From Paenibacillus auburnensis (GTDB lineage: Bacteria; Bacillota; Bacilli; Paenibacillales; Paenibacillaceae), in NCBI RefSeq assembly GCF_927798115.1, contig NZ_CAKMMG010000001.1, positions 1,364,001-1,428,000 of the forward strand: 64,000 nt of DNA. The letters are read 5' to 3'. Position 1 is the stretch's first letter. Every line of letters starts with the position of its first letter. Of the stretch, positions 55,629 through 62,342 are shown in pieces. A program made the position numbers and the translations under genes. The notes beneath the pieces are model-generated. The model had not been told where the DNA came from. It searched no databases and worked only from the letters and a program-made list of their open reading frames with translations.

Positions 55629-55877
55629 TTAGATTAGCGCGATTGCCAGCAGTGTAAACAGACTCAAGGTTAGAATTTCGCTGCCGTATCCGTAGTACCC
55701 GCCATAATAGCTTCCAGGATAAAAAGCAGATGTCTTCATCCGGCCGTTTCCTTTGGTTTTCAGATACACGTTATTTCTGTCAACGTCGACAACAATTCCC
55801 TCATACCGCTTTCCATCTGTAGTCATAATCCGCACCCTTTTGTTTTTACAGTGCAGACAGTTGTAATAAGCTTCCAC
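55629..55877 (-). CDS. Small protein with CxxC and Sm-like strand pattern
   Basis: An 82-aa protein. AGGAGGAGG lies eight bases before the GTG at 55877, so the longer open frame (to 55982), whose added part is Pro/His/Arg-rich, is probably not translated. It has CLHCKNKRVRIMTTDGKRYEG and VVDVDRNNVYLKTKG, a pattern like the first strands of Sm/Hfq-type barrels, then a Tyr/Gly-rich turn region and a hydrophobic C-terminal tail (about residues 67-82). Similarity to Sm folds is a visual impression, and the tail suggests membrane association. Confidence 0.6.
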   Translation of the reverse strand: MEAYYNCLHCKNKRVRIMTTDGKRYEGIVVDVDRNNVYLKTKGNGRMKTSAFYPGSYYGGYYGYGSEILTLSLFTLLAIALI

Positions 55878-55989
55878 CAGACTATCCCTCCTCCTTCGTT
55901 TGTGTATTTTATGAGGTCCGTGATAAAGCGGCAACGGCAAGGGTACAGGGATGCAGAACCTGGGCTTAATAATTTTCGGCATACTTCAT

Positions 55990-56087
55990 GGTGAATTTTT
56001 TGTGAATTTACTGCGCCATGTGAAATTATTGTGAAATAAAGTACTTGTGAACAAAGTGTGTCTTTTTCTGAAGAAAAGGTTTATAAT
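55990..56087 (+). promoter_or_regulatory. Array of five TGTGAA-type boxes before a -10 without -35
   Basis: GTGAA occurs at 55991, 56002, 56020, 56031 and 56047, giving spacings of 11, 18, 11 and 16, four of them as TGTGAA and one as TTTGTGAAT. They lie upstream of TATAAT (56082-56087), for which the -35 position reads TGTCTT. TTTGTGAAT is the B. subtilis ResD half-site, and 11-bp-spaced TTCACA (reverse strand) resembles PhoP boxes. An OmpR-family activator site is likely; the regulator is not identified. Confidence 0.5.
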
Positions 56088-56158
56088 GAACTCAAAGAAT
56101 AAAAACGTTTTCGGGCTTGTTTATCAACCAATATAACTAATATGAGGAGGCAGCAATC

Positions 56159-56347
56159 ATGAGCACAGCAAGCAGACGATTTATGAATGAAGGGGTCCTT
56201 CGCATCGCCATATTCATCATGTTCGCGTCCCTCACCTACTCGGTACGTCACTATACCTGGGCAATTGTAGCGCTTCTGGCCGTAGGAACGTATTCGCTGG
56301 TTACCGGCCTCTTCCAGCTCAAACGCAGCAGGGATACGGTAGAATAA
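56159..56347 (+). CDS. Small two-helix membrane protein (YgaP/DUF2892-like)
   Basis: A 62-aa protein made of two membrane helices (about residues 14-29 and 33-53) with basic ends (SRRFMNEG; LKRSRDTVE). It resembles small DUF2892-type inner membrane proteins. TGAGGAGG precedes the ATG at good spacing, and a strong terminator follows, so it is a single-gene unit. The promoter region carries repeated TGTGAA boxes. Confidence 0.65.
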   Translation: MSTASRRFMNEGVLRIAIFIMFASLTYSVRHYTWAIVALLAVGTYSLVTGLFQLKRSRDTVE

Positions 56348-56367
56348 CCAACCATTTCAAACGTCAA

Positions 56368-56416
56368 AAACCGCTTTCCGCAAGGATTCCAGAATCCTGC
56401 AGAAAGCGGTTTTTTT
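56368..56416. terminator. Terminator between the 62-aa gene and tRNA-Pro
   Basis: AAACCGCTTTC and GAAAGCGGTTT form a long stem with an inner AGGATTC/GAATCCT, followed by seven Ts on the plus strand. On the minus strand AAAAA flanks give it a T-rich tail too, so it may also end the tRNA transcript. Confidence 0.85.
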
Positions 56417-56421
56417 GGTTA

Positions 56422-56495
56422 TCGGAGTAACAGGATTTGAACCTGCGACCTCACCCACCCCAAGGGTGCGCGCTACCAGGCTGCGCTATACCCCG
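56422..56495 (-). tRNA. tRNA-Pro (anticodon GGG)
   Basis: A full 74-nt cloverleaf: acceptor stem CGGGGTA / TACTCCG with discriminator A, D arm GCGC..GCGC, anticodon stem CACCC/GGGTG with loop TTGGGGT (anticodon GGG, reads CCC and CCU), and T arm GCAGG-TTCAAAT-CCTGT. No 3' CCA is encoded, so it must be added after transcription. It stands alone, not in a tRNA cluster. Confidence 0.95.
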
Positions 56496-56579
56496 ACGGT
56501 ATGTATTACCTATCTATATTTATATATACTCCAGAAAATGCTTACATTCAAGCGGAAATTTATTTAAAACTATGTAAGA

Positions 56580-56665
56580 TGAACTTAAGAATGGTGAAGT
56601 AGAGTTGCTCTGATGCCAGATGTATATGGCTTTACAGCAACTCATATGTAGCATTCTTAAGTTCA
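56580..56665. repeat. Long nested inverted repeat upstream of the structured RNA
   Basis: Outer arms TGAACTTAAGAATG (56580-56593) and its exact complement (56652-56665); inner arms GAGTTGCT (56602-56609) and AGCAACTC (56636-56643), and further TGATGCC/GGC pairing near the apex. The whole 86 bases can fold into one hairpin. It has no T tract and codes for nothing evident. It may be a miniature inverted-repeat element or part of a regulatory structure. Confidence 0.7.
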
Positions 56666-56708
56666 CATTTTATATTATTTAATTTTTATAGATTTTCGGG
56701 AAAGGCTG

Positions 56709-56717
56709 TGCTATACT
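56709..56717 (+). promoter_or_regulatory. Extended -10 promoter of the structured RNA
   Basis: Plus strand TGCTATACT, an extended -10 (TGn plus TATACT). The -35 position (TAGATT) is weak, as often seen with extended -10 promoters. Predicted start near 56723. Confidence 0.6.
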
Positions 56718-56722
56718 CTTGG

Positions 56723-56879
56723 CACAAGGAAAGGAGGTGCGTTCACATCAAGCATGACATGCTGAACGTATCCCTTACCCGGACCAACGGCTGAACCTAA
56801 GCCTTGGTGGCGCGGGATACGGATCAAAGTAATAAAAAGCGCCTCGGGTAGAGAGACCGTCTTCGGACGGTCTTTTTTA
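56723..56879 (+). ncRNA. Free-standing structured RNA of unrecognised family
   Basis: About 157 nt from a predicted start to an intrinsic terminator. A closing helix GAGGTGC (56734-56740) / GCGCCTC (56839-56845) surrounds two arms: GTTCA/TGAAC (56741-56767) and GTATCCC/GGGATAC (56768-56820), the latter carrying ACCAA.GGCT / AGCC-TTGGT. An A-rich strand (56821-56838) joins back to the closing helix. The 5' strand of that helix is part of AAAGGAGGTG, a near-perfect ribosome binding site, which would be hidden when folded. A short frame (56759-56794, 11 codons) lies inside. No plus-strand gene follows, so it is not an ordinary leader. I do not recognise it as a known RNA class. Confidence 0.7.
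56855..56879 (+). terminator. Terminator of the structured RNA
   Basis: GACCGTC-TTCG-GACGGTC, a 7-bp stem with a stable TTCG tetraloop, followed by six Ts. Confidence 0.9.
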
Positions 56880-56898
56880 TGTCTTCAGCTATACATAT

Positions 56899-56957
56899 GC
56901 ACAAAAAAACTTTAAAGCTGCACCCGGCCGGGTACCTCTTTAAAGTTTCTTTGTGCC
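56899..56957 (-). terminator. Terminator of the 38-codon gene
   Basis: Minus strand: GCACAAAGAAACTTTAAAG and CTTTAAAGTTTTTTTGTGC form a very long stem around ACCCGGCCGGGT, with the T run inside the 3' arm. It lies directly after the small gene stop at 56971 and faces the terminator of the plus-strand RNA. Confidence 0.8.
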
Positions 56958-56970
56958 ATCCTATAGTAAG

Positions 56971-57087
56971 TTACGATTTACGATTAGTATAAAACTCGAT
57001 GATATCGTTAACGGTGCGGAGCGGCTCCGCTTCCTTGTGGACAGTGTCCACGTCTGGCTTGAGTTGTTCATGCGTATTCGTAGTCAC
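56971..57087 (-). CDS. Predicted 38-aa protein
   Basis: A GTG start at 57087 with AAAGGA ten bases upstream opens a 38-codon frame encoding MTTNTHEQLKPDVDTVHK, then a Glu/Pro stretch and a C-terminal VNDIIEFYTNRKS. It is hydrophilic and acidic in the middle with a short amphipathic helix near the end. It ends just before a strong terminator, which supports a real transcript. No family is recognised. A short untranslated frame is the alternative. Confidence 0.5.
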   Translation of the reverse strand: MTTNTHEQLKPDVDTVHKEAEPLRTVNDIIEFYTNRKS

Positions 57088-57262
57088 TTGTGTTCATTCC
57101 TTTCGATTGTTGAGCTCGCTGCGTCTAAGTTGAGAGTGTTTTTGCGGCACCTCTATTCATTACCCTAAAATAAGGATACCAACGCACATTTGCTCGTATT
57201 TTTTTGTGATGTTTCTGTGTCTAGCTTTTTCTCTTCTGAGATTTATATAACCATTTGGACAT

Positions 57263-57306
57263 AACAAAAAACGCCTCCTCAACGTAATATACGTTAAAAA
57301 GACGTT
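57263..57306 (-). terminator. Intrinsic terminator of the rpsP-trmD operon
   Basis: Minus strand: sixteen base pairs (AACGTCTTTTTAACGT with ACGTTGAGGAGGCGTT, several G-T pairs) around a 5-nt loop, then TTTTTTG. It lies about 30 bases after the trmD stop and shows that rplS is not co-transcribed. Confidence 0.85.
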
Positions 57307-57335
57307 AGATATGACAACTCCTAATAAAATTAGGC

Positions 57336-58145
57336 TCAAGGCTGTCCCAGCTGCTCTCTGAGTATATCGAGCGTCTTCCGGTCCTTCGCCGTAAGCCCGG
57401 CGGTATCCAGCAGATCCGGTCTGCGCTCCAGCGTACGCTTAAGCGCCTGCTCGCGCCGCCAAAGCTCGATATTGGCATGATGTCCGCTCAGCAGGATATC
57501 CGGCACCTTCCAGCCGCGGAATTCCGCAGGACGCGTATAATGCGGATACTCCAAGAGGCCTGTACTGAAGGAATCCGTGATGGCTGAGGTCTCATTTCCG
57601 AGCGCTCCCGGCTGCAGCCGGACCACCGAATCAATAACGGTCAGCGCAGGGAGCTCTCCGCCGGTCAGTACATAATCCCCGATGGACAGTTCGTCTGTCA
57701 CCAGATGCTCTCTGATGCGCTCATCATAGCCTTCATAATGACCGCAGATAAAGATGAGATGCTCCTCCCGGGCCAATTCCTCAGCGATCTGCTGGTTATA
57801 GGTCTGCCCTTGCGGGCACATCAGGATAATCCGCGGCTTCACCGGAGTAGCTGTAGAAGGTTCCCCTACTATTTCAGAATCCGGGCCCTTCGGACTGTTC
57901 TCTTCCTGCACACTCTCCAGAACATGCTCCACCGCTGCAAATATCGGATCCGGCTTCAGCACCATGCCCCCGCCTCCGCCATACGGCGTATCGTCGACAG
58001 TATTATGCTTGTTGCCTGAGAAGTCGCGGAAATTGACCGCGTTCAGTGAGACAATTCCTTTTTCACGCGCTTTGCCAAGAATGCTTGTGCTAAATACACC
58101 CTCACACATATCCGGGAAGAGCGTCAGCACATCAATTCTCATCAT
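57336..58145 (-). CDS. trmD: tRNA (guanine-N1)-methyltransferase TrmD
   Basis: SPOUT-class methyltransferase that makes m1G37 in tRNAs reading CNN/CGG codons, including tRNA-Pro, guarding against frameshifts. The 269-aa protein has [15 protein letters not shown], the knot sequences [13 protein letters not shown] and [16 protein letters not shown], and a C-terminal helical domain. A stretch at about residues 78-105 ([18 protein letters not shown] and on) is an insertion relative to the usual ~245-aa length. The start overlaps the rimM stop. Confidence 0.96.
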   Translation of the reverse strand: MMRIDVLTLFPDMCEGVFSTSILGKAREKGIVSLNAVNFRDFSGNKHNTVDDTPYGGGGGMVLKPDPIFAAVEHVLESVQEENSPKGPDSEIVGEPSTATPVKPRIILMCPQGQTYNQQIAEELAREEHLIFICGHYEGYDERIREHLVTDELSIGDYVLTGGELPALTVIDSVVRLQPGALGNETSAITDSFSTGLLEYPHYTRPAEFRGWKVPDILLSGHHANIELWRREQALKRTLERRPDLLDTAGLTAKDRKTLDILREQLGQP

Positions 58146-58666
58146 GGCAGCAGCCCTTCCATCAGGTGAACGGTGATCTTTTTGGCGGCGATATCCACAT
58201 CCAGTACGACATCATTGATCACCGGAATCAGAATGTCCTGGCCCTTCGCGGGTTTCACTACCCAGACATCATTCGCCCCCGGCTGCAGGATATCTGTAAT
58301 TGTACCTAACGGCTTGCTACTGTCTTCATCTGTGTAGACTTCACAGCCGACAATGTGATGGAAGTAATATTCGTTCTCCGGAAGCTCCACCAGATCGTCG
58401 CCGGGAACCTTAAGCAGGCTGCCTTTGTACTTCTCAATCTGATTAATATTGGTGTATCCCTTCAGCTTGGCAATAAACATCCCCTTATGCTCTCTCGCTG
58501 ATTCTACAATCACCTCGAATTTCGGGCTGCCGTCTGCCGGGATAACCAGCAGCTTTTTACCGGGTGCGAACCTCACGTCCGGAAAATCGGTAGCCGACAA
58601 GATTTTGATCTCCCCGCGAATGCCGTGCGTATTGACCAGCCTGCCTACCGTAAGTTCTTCCGCCAT
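58142..58666 (-). CDS. rimM: 16S rRNA processing protein RimM
   Basis: Assembly factor for the 30S head that binds S19. The 174-aa protein has the N-terminal domain start [17 protein letters not shown] and the PRC-barrel C-terminal domain ([35 protein letters not shown]). The ATG at 58666 follows AAGGAG. It lies in rpsP-khpA-rimM-trmD. Confidence 0.95.
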   Translation of the reverse strand: MAEELTVGRLVNTHGIRGEIKILSATDFPDVRFAPGKKLLVIPADGSPKFEVIVESAREHKGMFIAKLKGYTNINQIEKYKGSLLKVPGDDLVELPENEYYFHHIVGCEVYTDEDSSKPLGTITDILQPGANDVWVVKPAKGQDILIPVINDVVLDVDIAAKKITVHLMEGLLP

Positions 58667-58757
58667 TTTACCCACTCCTTTATCTATTCACTTCTCTATA
58701 TTTGAACCAAAAAGGAGCCGGGATATACTATCCCTAGCCCCTCATTGTGCGCATCGA

Positions 58758-58988
58758 TTAAGATAAAATATCTACGGTCACGCGTTTATCGCTCTTGACT
58801 GCTGCGGATGTAACTACTGTGCGAAGTGCTTTGGCGATCCGCCCCTGCTTGCCAATGACCTTACCGACATCATCAGGATGTACAGAGAGCTCATAAACAA
58901 TCAGGTGATCCTTCTCCACAGTCCGCACCGTTACATCTTCTGGATGATCCACTAAAGCCTTAGCAATAACTCCAACTAATTCTTCCAT
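58758..58988 (-). CDS. khpA: KH-domain RNA-binding protein KhpA (YlqC)
   Basis: A 76-aa single KH domain with the GKVIGKQGRIAKALR signature. In Gram-positives it partners with KhpB to bind RNAs and influences cell division and translation. The ATG at 58988 follows GAGGG. It is placed between rpsP and rimM, as in B. subtilis. Confidence 0.94.
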   Translation of the reverse strand: MEELVGVIAKALVDHPEDVTVRTVEKDHLIVYELSVHPDDVGKVIGKQGRIAKALRTVVTSAAVKSDKRVTVDILS

Positions 58989-59010
58989 AGAGGACCCTCG
59001 CAATCAGTCA

Positions 59011-59283
59011 TTATTTCTGTTGCTTCGACTCATGGAACTTCTTCATCACGCCTGCTTTGGAAAGCAAGTTGCGGACGGTATCAGATGCTTGTGCACCTGT
59101 TTGAAGCCATTTAAGAGCTTTTTCCTCATCGATCTTAACTACTGCCGGTTGTTCAATCGGATTATAGTAACCGATTTCCTCGATAAAACGACCGTCACGA
59201 GGGGACCGGGAATCGGAAACCACTACACGGTAGAAAGGCGCTTTATGTGCACCCATTCTTTTCAAACGAATACGTACTGCCAC
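59011..59283 (-). CDS. rpsP: 30S ribosomal protein S16
   Basis: Ribosomal protein S16, an early 30S assembly protein. The 90-aa protein has [20 protein letters not shown] at the start and [12 protein letters not shown]. The GTG at 59283 is eight bases after AAGGAGG. Confidence 0.96.
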   Translation of the reverse strand: MAVRIRLKRMGAHKAPFYRVVVSDSRSPRDGRFIEEIGYYNPIEQPAVVKIDEEKALKWLQTGAQASDTVRNLLSKAGVMKKFHESKQQK

Positions 59284-59358
59284 GAAATTCACCTCCTTAA
59301 AAAAGTATCGAAATATTGGGAAGAAGTTTATCTAAACCTTTTTTCGATCCCTCCCAAA

Positions 59359-59396
59359 CCCTCCCTTCCAAGGGAGGGCCCCAAGGGCTGCGCCCT
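59359..59396. repeat. GC-rich double hairpin, possible interspersed repeat
   Basis: CCCTCCCTT and AAGGGAGGG (59359-59378) flank a 2-nt centre; AGGGC-TGC-GCCCT follows at 59384-59396. Not followed by a T run. The element resembles intergenic repeat units I associate with Paenibacillus, which is recollection and not a search result. Confidence 0.45.
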
Positions 59397-59586
59397 CTGG
59401 ACACCCGCTTAAGTGCAACTGGCGTAGGTGTTCAGACTGGCGGGATCTTGGGATGATGGAGCAGGATCGCTTTCCGTCCCTGACGGGACCCGCTTAACAA
59501 CGGGCGGTATCTGGGAACCGGGTTTTACACAAACTTCTAAGATCAAAAGATGATTAAATCAAAAGATTGAAATCAAAAGACTAAAA

Positions 59587-59687
59587 CGTCTTGATCATCT
59601 GATGTTGTACTATGTCTGATCTAATGAAACATTAAGATCAATAGATAAACCGTCTCGATCATCTGATGTTGTACTATGTCTGATCTA
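59587..59687. repeat. Two 37-bp direct repeats, 36/37 identical
   Basis: Copies at 59587-59623 and 59651-59687, both starting CGTCT and ending CTGATCTA, differ at one base (T/C) and repeat with a 64-bp period. The sequence before each copy (ATCAAAAGACTAAAA / ATCAATAGATAAAC) is also similar. The spacing is regular, but only two units are present. Confidence 0.8.
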
Positions 59688-59725
59688 TGGGCAAACCTTT
59701 AAAGGATAAGGACAAAAGCAGTAGA

Positions 59726-61114
59726 TCAACGGAAAGGGAATTTCATGCCGCCTTTACCGCCCAGACTCTTAAGCTGCTTCATGGCGTTTTTCTTGCCGCC
59801 CTTGCCTCCGCCGCCCATCATGCCGGAGAACTGCTTCATCATCTTGCGCATCTCATCGAATTGCTTGATCAGGCGGTTGACCTCGGCGACGTTCGTTCCG
59901 CTGCCGGCAGCAATACGCTTGCGGCGGTTGTGGTTAATGATTTCGGGCTGGGCTTTCTCGGCTTTGGTCATGGAATGAACAATCGCCTCGACGCGGCCCA
60001 TCTGCTTGTCATCAACCTTCAGGTCCTTCACGCCCTTGGCTTTGTTCATGCCAGGCAGCATATCGAGAATCTGGTCGATTGGGCCAAGCTTCTTAACCTG
60101 ATCCATCTGCTCCAGGAAATCGTCGAACGTAAACTCCGCATTGCGCATCTTACGTTCCATTTCCTTCGCTTTTTCGGTATCGATGTTGGCTTGAGCCTTC
60201 TCGATCAAGGAGAGCATGTCGCCCATACCAAGAATTCGCGAAGCCATCCGCTCCGGATGGAACGGCTCCAGCGCGTCGATCTTCTCGCCCAGAGCAGCGA
60301 ATTTGATCGGGCAGCCGGTTACGGCCTTGACGGACAACGCCGCACCACCGCGGGTATCGCCATCGAGCTTCGTCAGCACAACACCGGTAAGCTCAAGCTG
60401 CTTGTTGAAGCTGTCGGCTACGTTGACGGCATCCTGACCGGTCATAGCATCGACTACAAGCAGTACTTCATCCGGATTAACAACCGTGTGGATTTGCTTC
60501 AGCTCATCCATCAGCGCTTCATCAATATGCAGGCGGCCTGCAGTATCGATGATGACATAATCCAGATTATTGTCCTTCGCATGCTGGACAGCTTGTCTGG
60601 CAATCTCTACCGGACTAACCTGATCCCCCAATGCGAATACAGGAACCTTAATCTGTTCGCCCAGCACCTGCAGCTGCTTGATCGCAGCCGGACGGTATAT
60701 ATCGCCGGCTACGAGCAGCGGGCGGTGATTGCCCTTCTGCAGCAGCTTGGCTAGCTTGCCTGAAGTGGTCGTCTTACCGGCCCCTTGCAGACCCGCCATC
60801 ATAATCACGGTTGGCGGCTTGTTCGACTTGGCCAGCTTCGCCTGGCTTCCGCCCATCAGCTCGGTCAGTTCCTTATTAACGATGTCGATGATAACCATGC
60901 CGGGAGTAAAGCTGTCCATTACTTCCTTGCCAATGGACTTCTCCTTCACCTTGGACACGAAGTCCTTGACTACTTTGAAGTTAACATCGGCTTCCAGAAG
61001 CGCCAGCCGCACTTCGCGCATGGCTTCGTTTACGTCATCTTCGGATACTTTACCTTTGCCGCGCAGCTTGCTGAACACATTCTGCAATCTTCCGCTTAAA
61101 CCTTCAAATGCCAT
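59726..61114 (-). CDS. ffh: Signal recognition particle protein Ffh
   Basis: SRP54-type GTPase that binds signal sequences and SRP RNA and docks to FtsY. The 462-aa protein has the N domain, the G domain with GLQGAGKTTTSGKLAKLL, DTAGRLHID and TKLDGDTRGGAAL, and a Met-rich M domain (GMNKAKGVKDL; MRKMMKQFSGMMGGGGKGGK) with a Gly/Lys tail. The ATG at 61114 is 22 bases after the ylxM stop. Confidence 0.98.
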   Translation of the reverse strand: MAFEGLSGRLQNVFSKLRGKGKVSEDDVNEAMREVRLALLEADVNFKVVKDFVSKVKEKSIGKEVMDSFTPGMVIIDIVNKELTELMGGSQAKLAKSNKPPTVIMMAGLQGAGKTTTSGKLAKLLQKGNHRPLLVAGDIYRPAAIKQLQVLGEQIKVPVFALGDQVSPVEIARQAVQHAKDNNLDYVIIDTAGRLHIDEALMDELKQIHTVVNPDEVLLVVDAMTGQDAVNVADSFNKQLELTGVVLTKLDGDTRGGAALSVKAVTGCPIKFAALGEKIDALEPFHPERMASRILGMGDMLSLIEKAQANIDTEKAKEMERKMRNAEFTFDDFLEQMDQVKKLGPIDQILDMLPGMNKAKGVKDLKVDDKQMGRVEAIVHSMTKAEKAQPEIINHNRRKRIAAGSGTNVAEVNRLIKQFDEMRKMMKQFSGMMGGGGKGGKKNAMKQLKSLGGKGGMKFPFR

Positions 61115-61135
61115 ATGCGGCTGTCTCCCTTCATG

Positions 61136-61492
61136 CTACTCTAACCTCTGCAGACGATCCACGAGCTCCGTGAACCGCTGATTATATTGCTCAGGCAGCA
61201 TTCCATTATCCGGCAGTCTGCGCAGTTCTTCTAAATATCGGTTACGGTCTTCATGTTTGGCTAATAGGCCAAGTTTCTCTTCATAATTCTCCAGCACCTG
61301 CTCGGCACGTTTGATATGCTCATACACGGCCTGCCGGCTGATTGCAAATTCCGCAGCGATCTCTCCCAGGGAGAAATCATCGTGGAAATAATATTTCAGA
61401 AACGTTTGCTGTTTATCAGTAAGCAGCCGTTCATAGAATGCGAATAACAGGTTGATCCGGTTCGTTTTCTCGAGCCTATTCTCCTGACTCAT
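61136..61492 (-). CDS. ylxM: YlxM family DNA-binding protein (SRP-associated)
   Basis: A 118-aa protein with a sigma-70 region 4-like helix-turn-helix (FSLGEIAAEFAISRQAVYEH, about residues 40-60) after a helical start (LEKTNRINLLFAFYERLL). It precedes ffh in Bacillota; in streptococci YlxM interacts with SRP. The ATG at 61492 follows GGGAG. A strong promoter lies at 61547-61575. Confidence 0.93.
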   Translation of the reverse strand: MSQENRLEKTNRINLLFAFYERLLTDKQQTFLKYYFHDDFSLGEIAAEFAISRQAVYEHIKRAEQVLENYEEKLGLLAKHEDRNRYLEELRRLPDNGMLPEQYNQRFTELVDRLQRLE

Positions 61493-61546
61493 TAAGGGCA
61501 CTCCCTTCGTCAAGGAAAAACACTTTACAGCTTCACAACGTCCCTT

Positions 61547-61575
61547 ATGATACCGAAAACAAAGAAAGATGTCAA
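61547..61575 (-). promoter_or_regulatory. Sigma-A-type promoter of ylxM-ffh
   Basis: Minus strand: consensus -35 TTGACA (61570-61575), 17-bp spacer, -10 TATCAT (61547-61552), about 55 bases before ylxM. The -35 lies within the 3' arm of the hairpin that ends the upstream gene. Confidence 0.8.
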
Positions 61576-61600
61576 GCCTTTTTGCTTGTCATCTTTTTTT
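61561..61600 (-). terminator. Intrinsic terminator of the hemolysin III-like gene
   Basis: Minus strand: AAAGATGACAAGC / GCTTGACATCTTT with a short A-rich loop and one mismatch, then CTTTG. Seven Ts lie on the plus-strand side. It overlaps the ylxM -35. Confidence 0.65.
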
Positions 61601-61639
61601 GTATGCAAAATGCATCATTTAGAGGCTATTTCACTGCAG

Positions 61640-62290
61640 TTAGCGGATCGGCAGCAGGTAAATCAGGACTGCGAAGAAGTGAGTCACACTGCCCGCAAGC
61701 ACGAACAAATGCCAGACTGCATGATGGAACGGAAAGCCTCTCCATACATAAAAGACTGTCCCGAGCGTATACAAGATCCCCCCGGCCATAAGCAGCGTCA
61801 TGCCGCCTCCGGCCACAGACGCCGAGAGCGGATTCCAGGCGATAACGATCAGCCAGCCCATGGTGATGTAAAAGATCGTAGACATGAACAGAAATTTTTT
61901 GACGAAGAAAGCCTTGAACAGCACTCCGAACATTGCCACTCCCCAAACGATGCCGAATAAGCTCCATCCCAGTGTTCCACGGATCGCCACCAGCAGGAAC
62001 GGCGTATAGGTGCCGGCAATAAACAGATAAATCGAAGAATGGTCAAAGAATTCGAACAAATCCTTAGCTTTGCCCTCCCGCAGACTATGCACCAGTGTGG
62101 AATTGAGATACAGAAGCAGCATTGTTGTCCCGTAAATGGAGAAGCTGACCACATGCCAGGCCGTTCCCTTCAGACTGGCAAAAACAACGAGCAGGACAAG
62201 CGCAGCTACACTCAGTACCGTACCGATACCATGCGTAATTGCATTCGCCACCTCTTCCCTGCGGCTGTAAGTATAAGTATTTGCCATCAC
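61640..62290 (-). CDS. Hemolysin III-like membrane protein (YqfA, PAQR superfamily)
   Basis: A 216-aa seven-helix membrane protein. The N-terminal REEVANAITHGIGTVLS, the FDHSSIYLFIAGTYTPF motif with His, and the C-terminal HAVWHLFVLAGSVTHFF with two His residues correspond to the putative metal-binding site of the PAQR/HlyIII family. The hemolysin name is historical. The start is GTG at 62290 or the next ATG. Confidence 0.93.
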   Translation of the reverse strand: MMANTYTYSRREEVANAITHGIGTVLSVAALVLLVVFASLKGTAWHVVSFSIYGTTMLLLYLNSTLVHSLREGKAKDLFEFFDHSSIYLFIAGTYTPFLLVAIRGTLGWSLFGIVWGVAMFGVLFKAFFVKKFLFMSTIFYITMGWLIVIAWNPLSASVAGGGMTLLMAGGILYTLGTVFYVWRGFPFHHAVWHLFVLAGSVTHFFAVLIYLLPIR

Positions 62291-62342
62291 AAAAATCCTT
62301 CCGTTTGCGTTTCCTTCTATTATAACGTGTTTGGCAGCCGGA

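Larger units (their letters stand above)
59284..59725. other. 442-bp spacer between ffh and rpsP, repeat-bearing and non-coding
   Basis: Contains a hairpin element (59359-59396: CCCTCCCTT-CC-AAGGGAGGG, then AGGGC-TGC-GCCCT), a GC-rich stretch to about 59530, and an AT-rich stretch with two 37-bp direct repeats (59587-59687). No gene and no clear promoter are seen. In B. subtilis ffh and rpsP are close, so this looks like inserted repeat DNA. Confidence 0.6.

Noticed and set aside
55878..55982. N-terminal extension of the 82-aa CxxC protein
   Set aside because: The extension is Pro/His/Arg-rich, has no ribosome binding site, and the internal GTG has an excellent one.
56723..56879. Lysine riboswitch, suggested by GAGGTGCG at the 5' end
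   Set aside because: The element is far too short for the five-helix lysine aptamer, the other conserved loops are missing, and no lysine gene follows.
59587..59687. CRISPR-like array
   Set aside because: There are only two units of 37 bp with a 27-bp spacer, the flanks are themselves similar, and no cas genes are present.
59687..60754. Long plus-strand open frame of 355 codons
   Set aside because: It lies entirely opposite ffh, whose motifs are complete. The plus-strand frame has no recognisable domain and no ribosome binding site.
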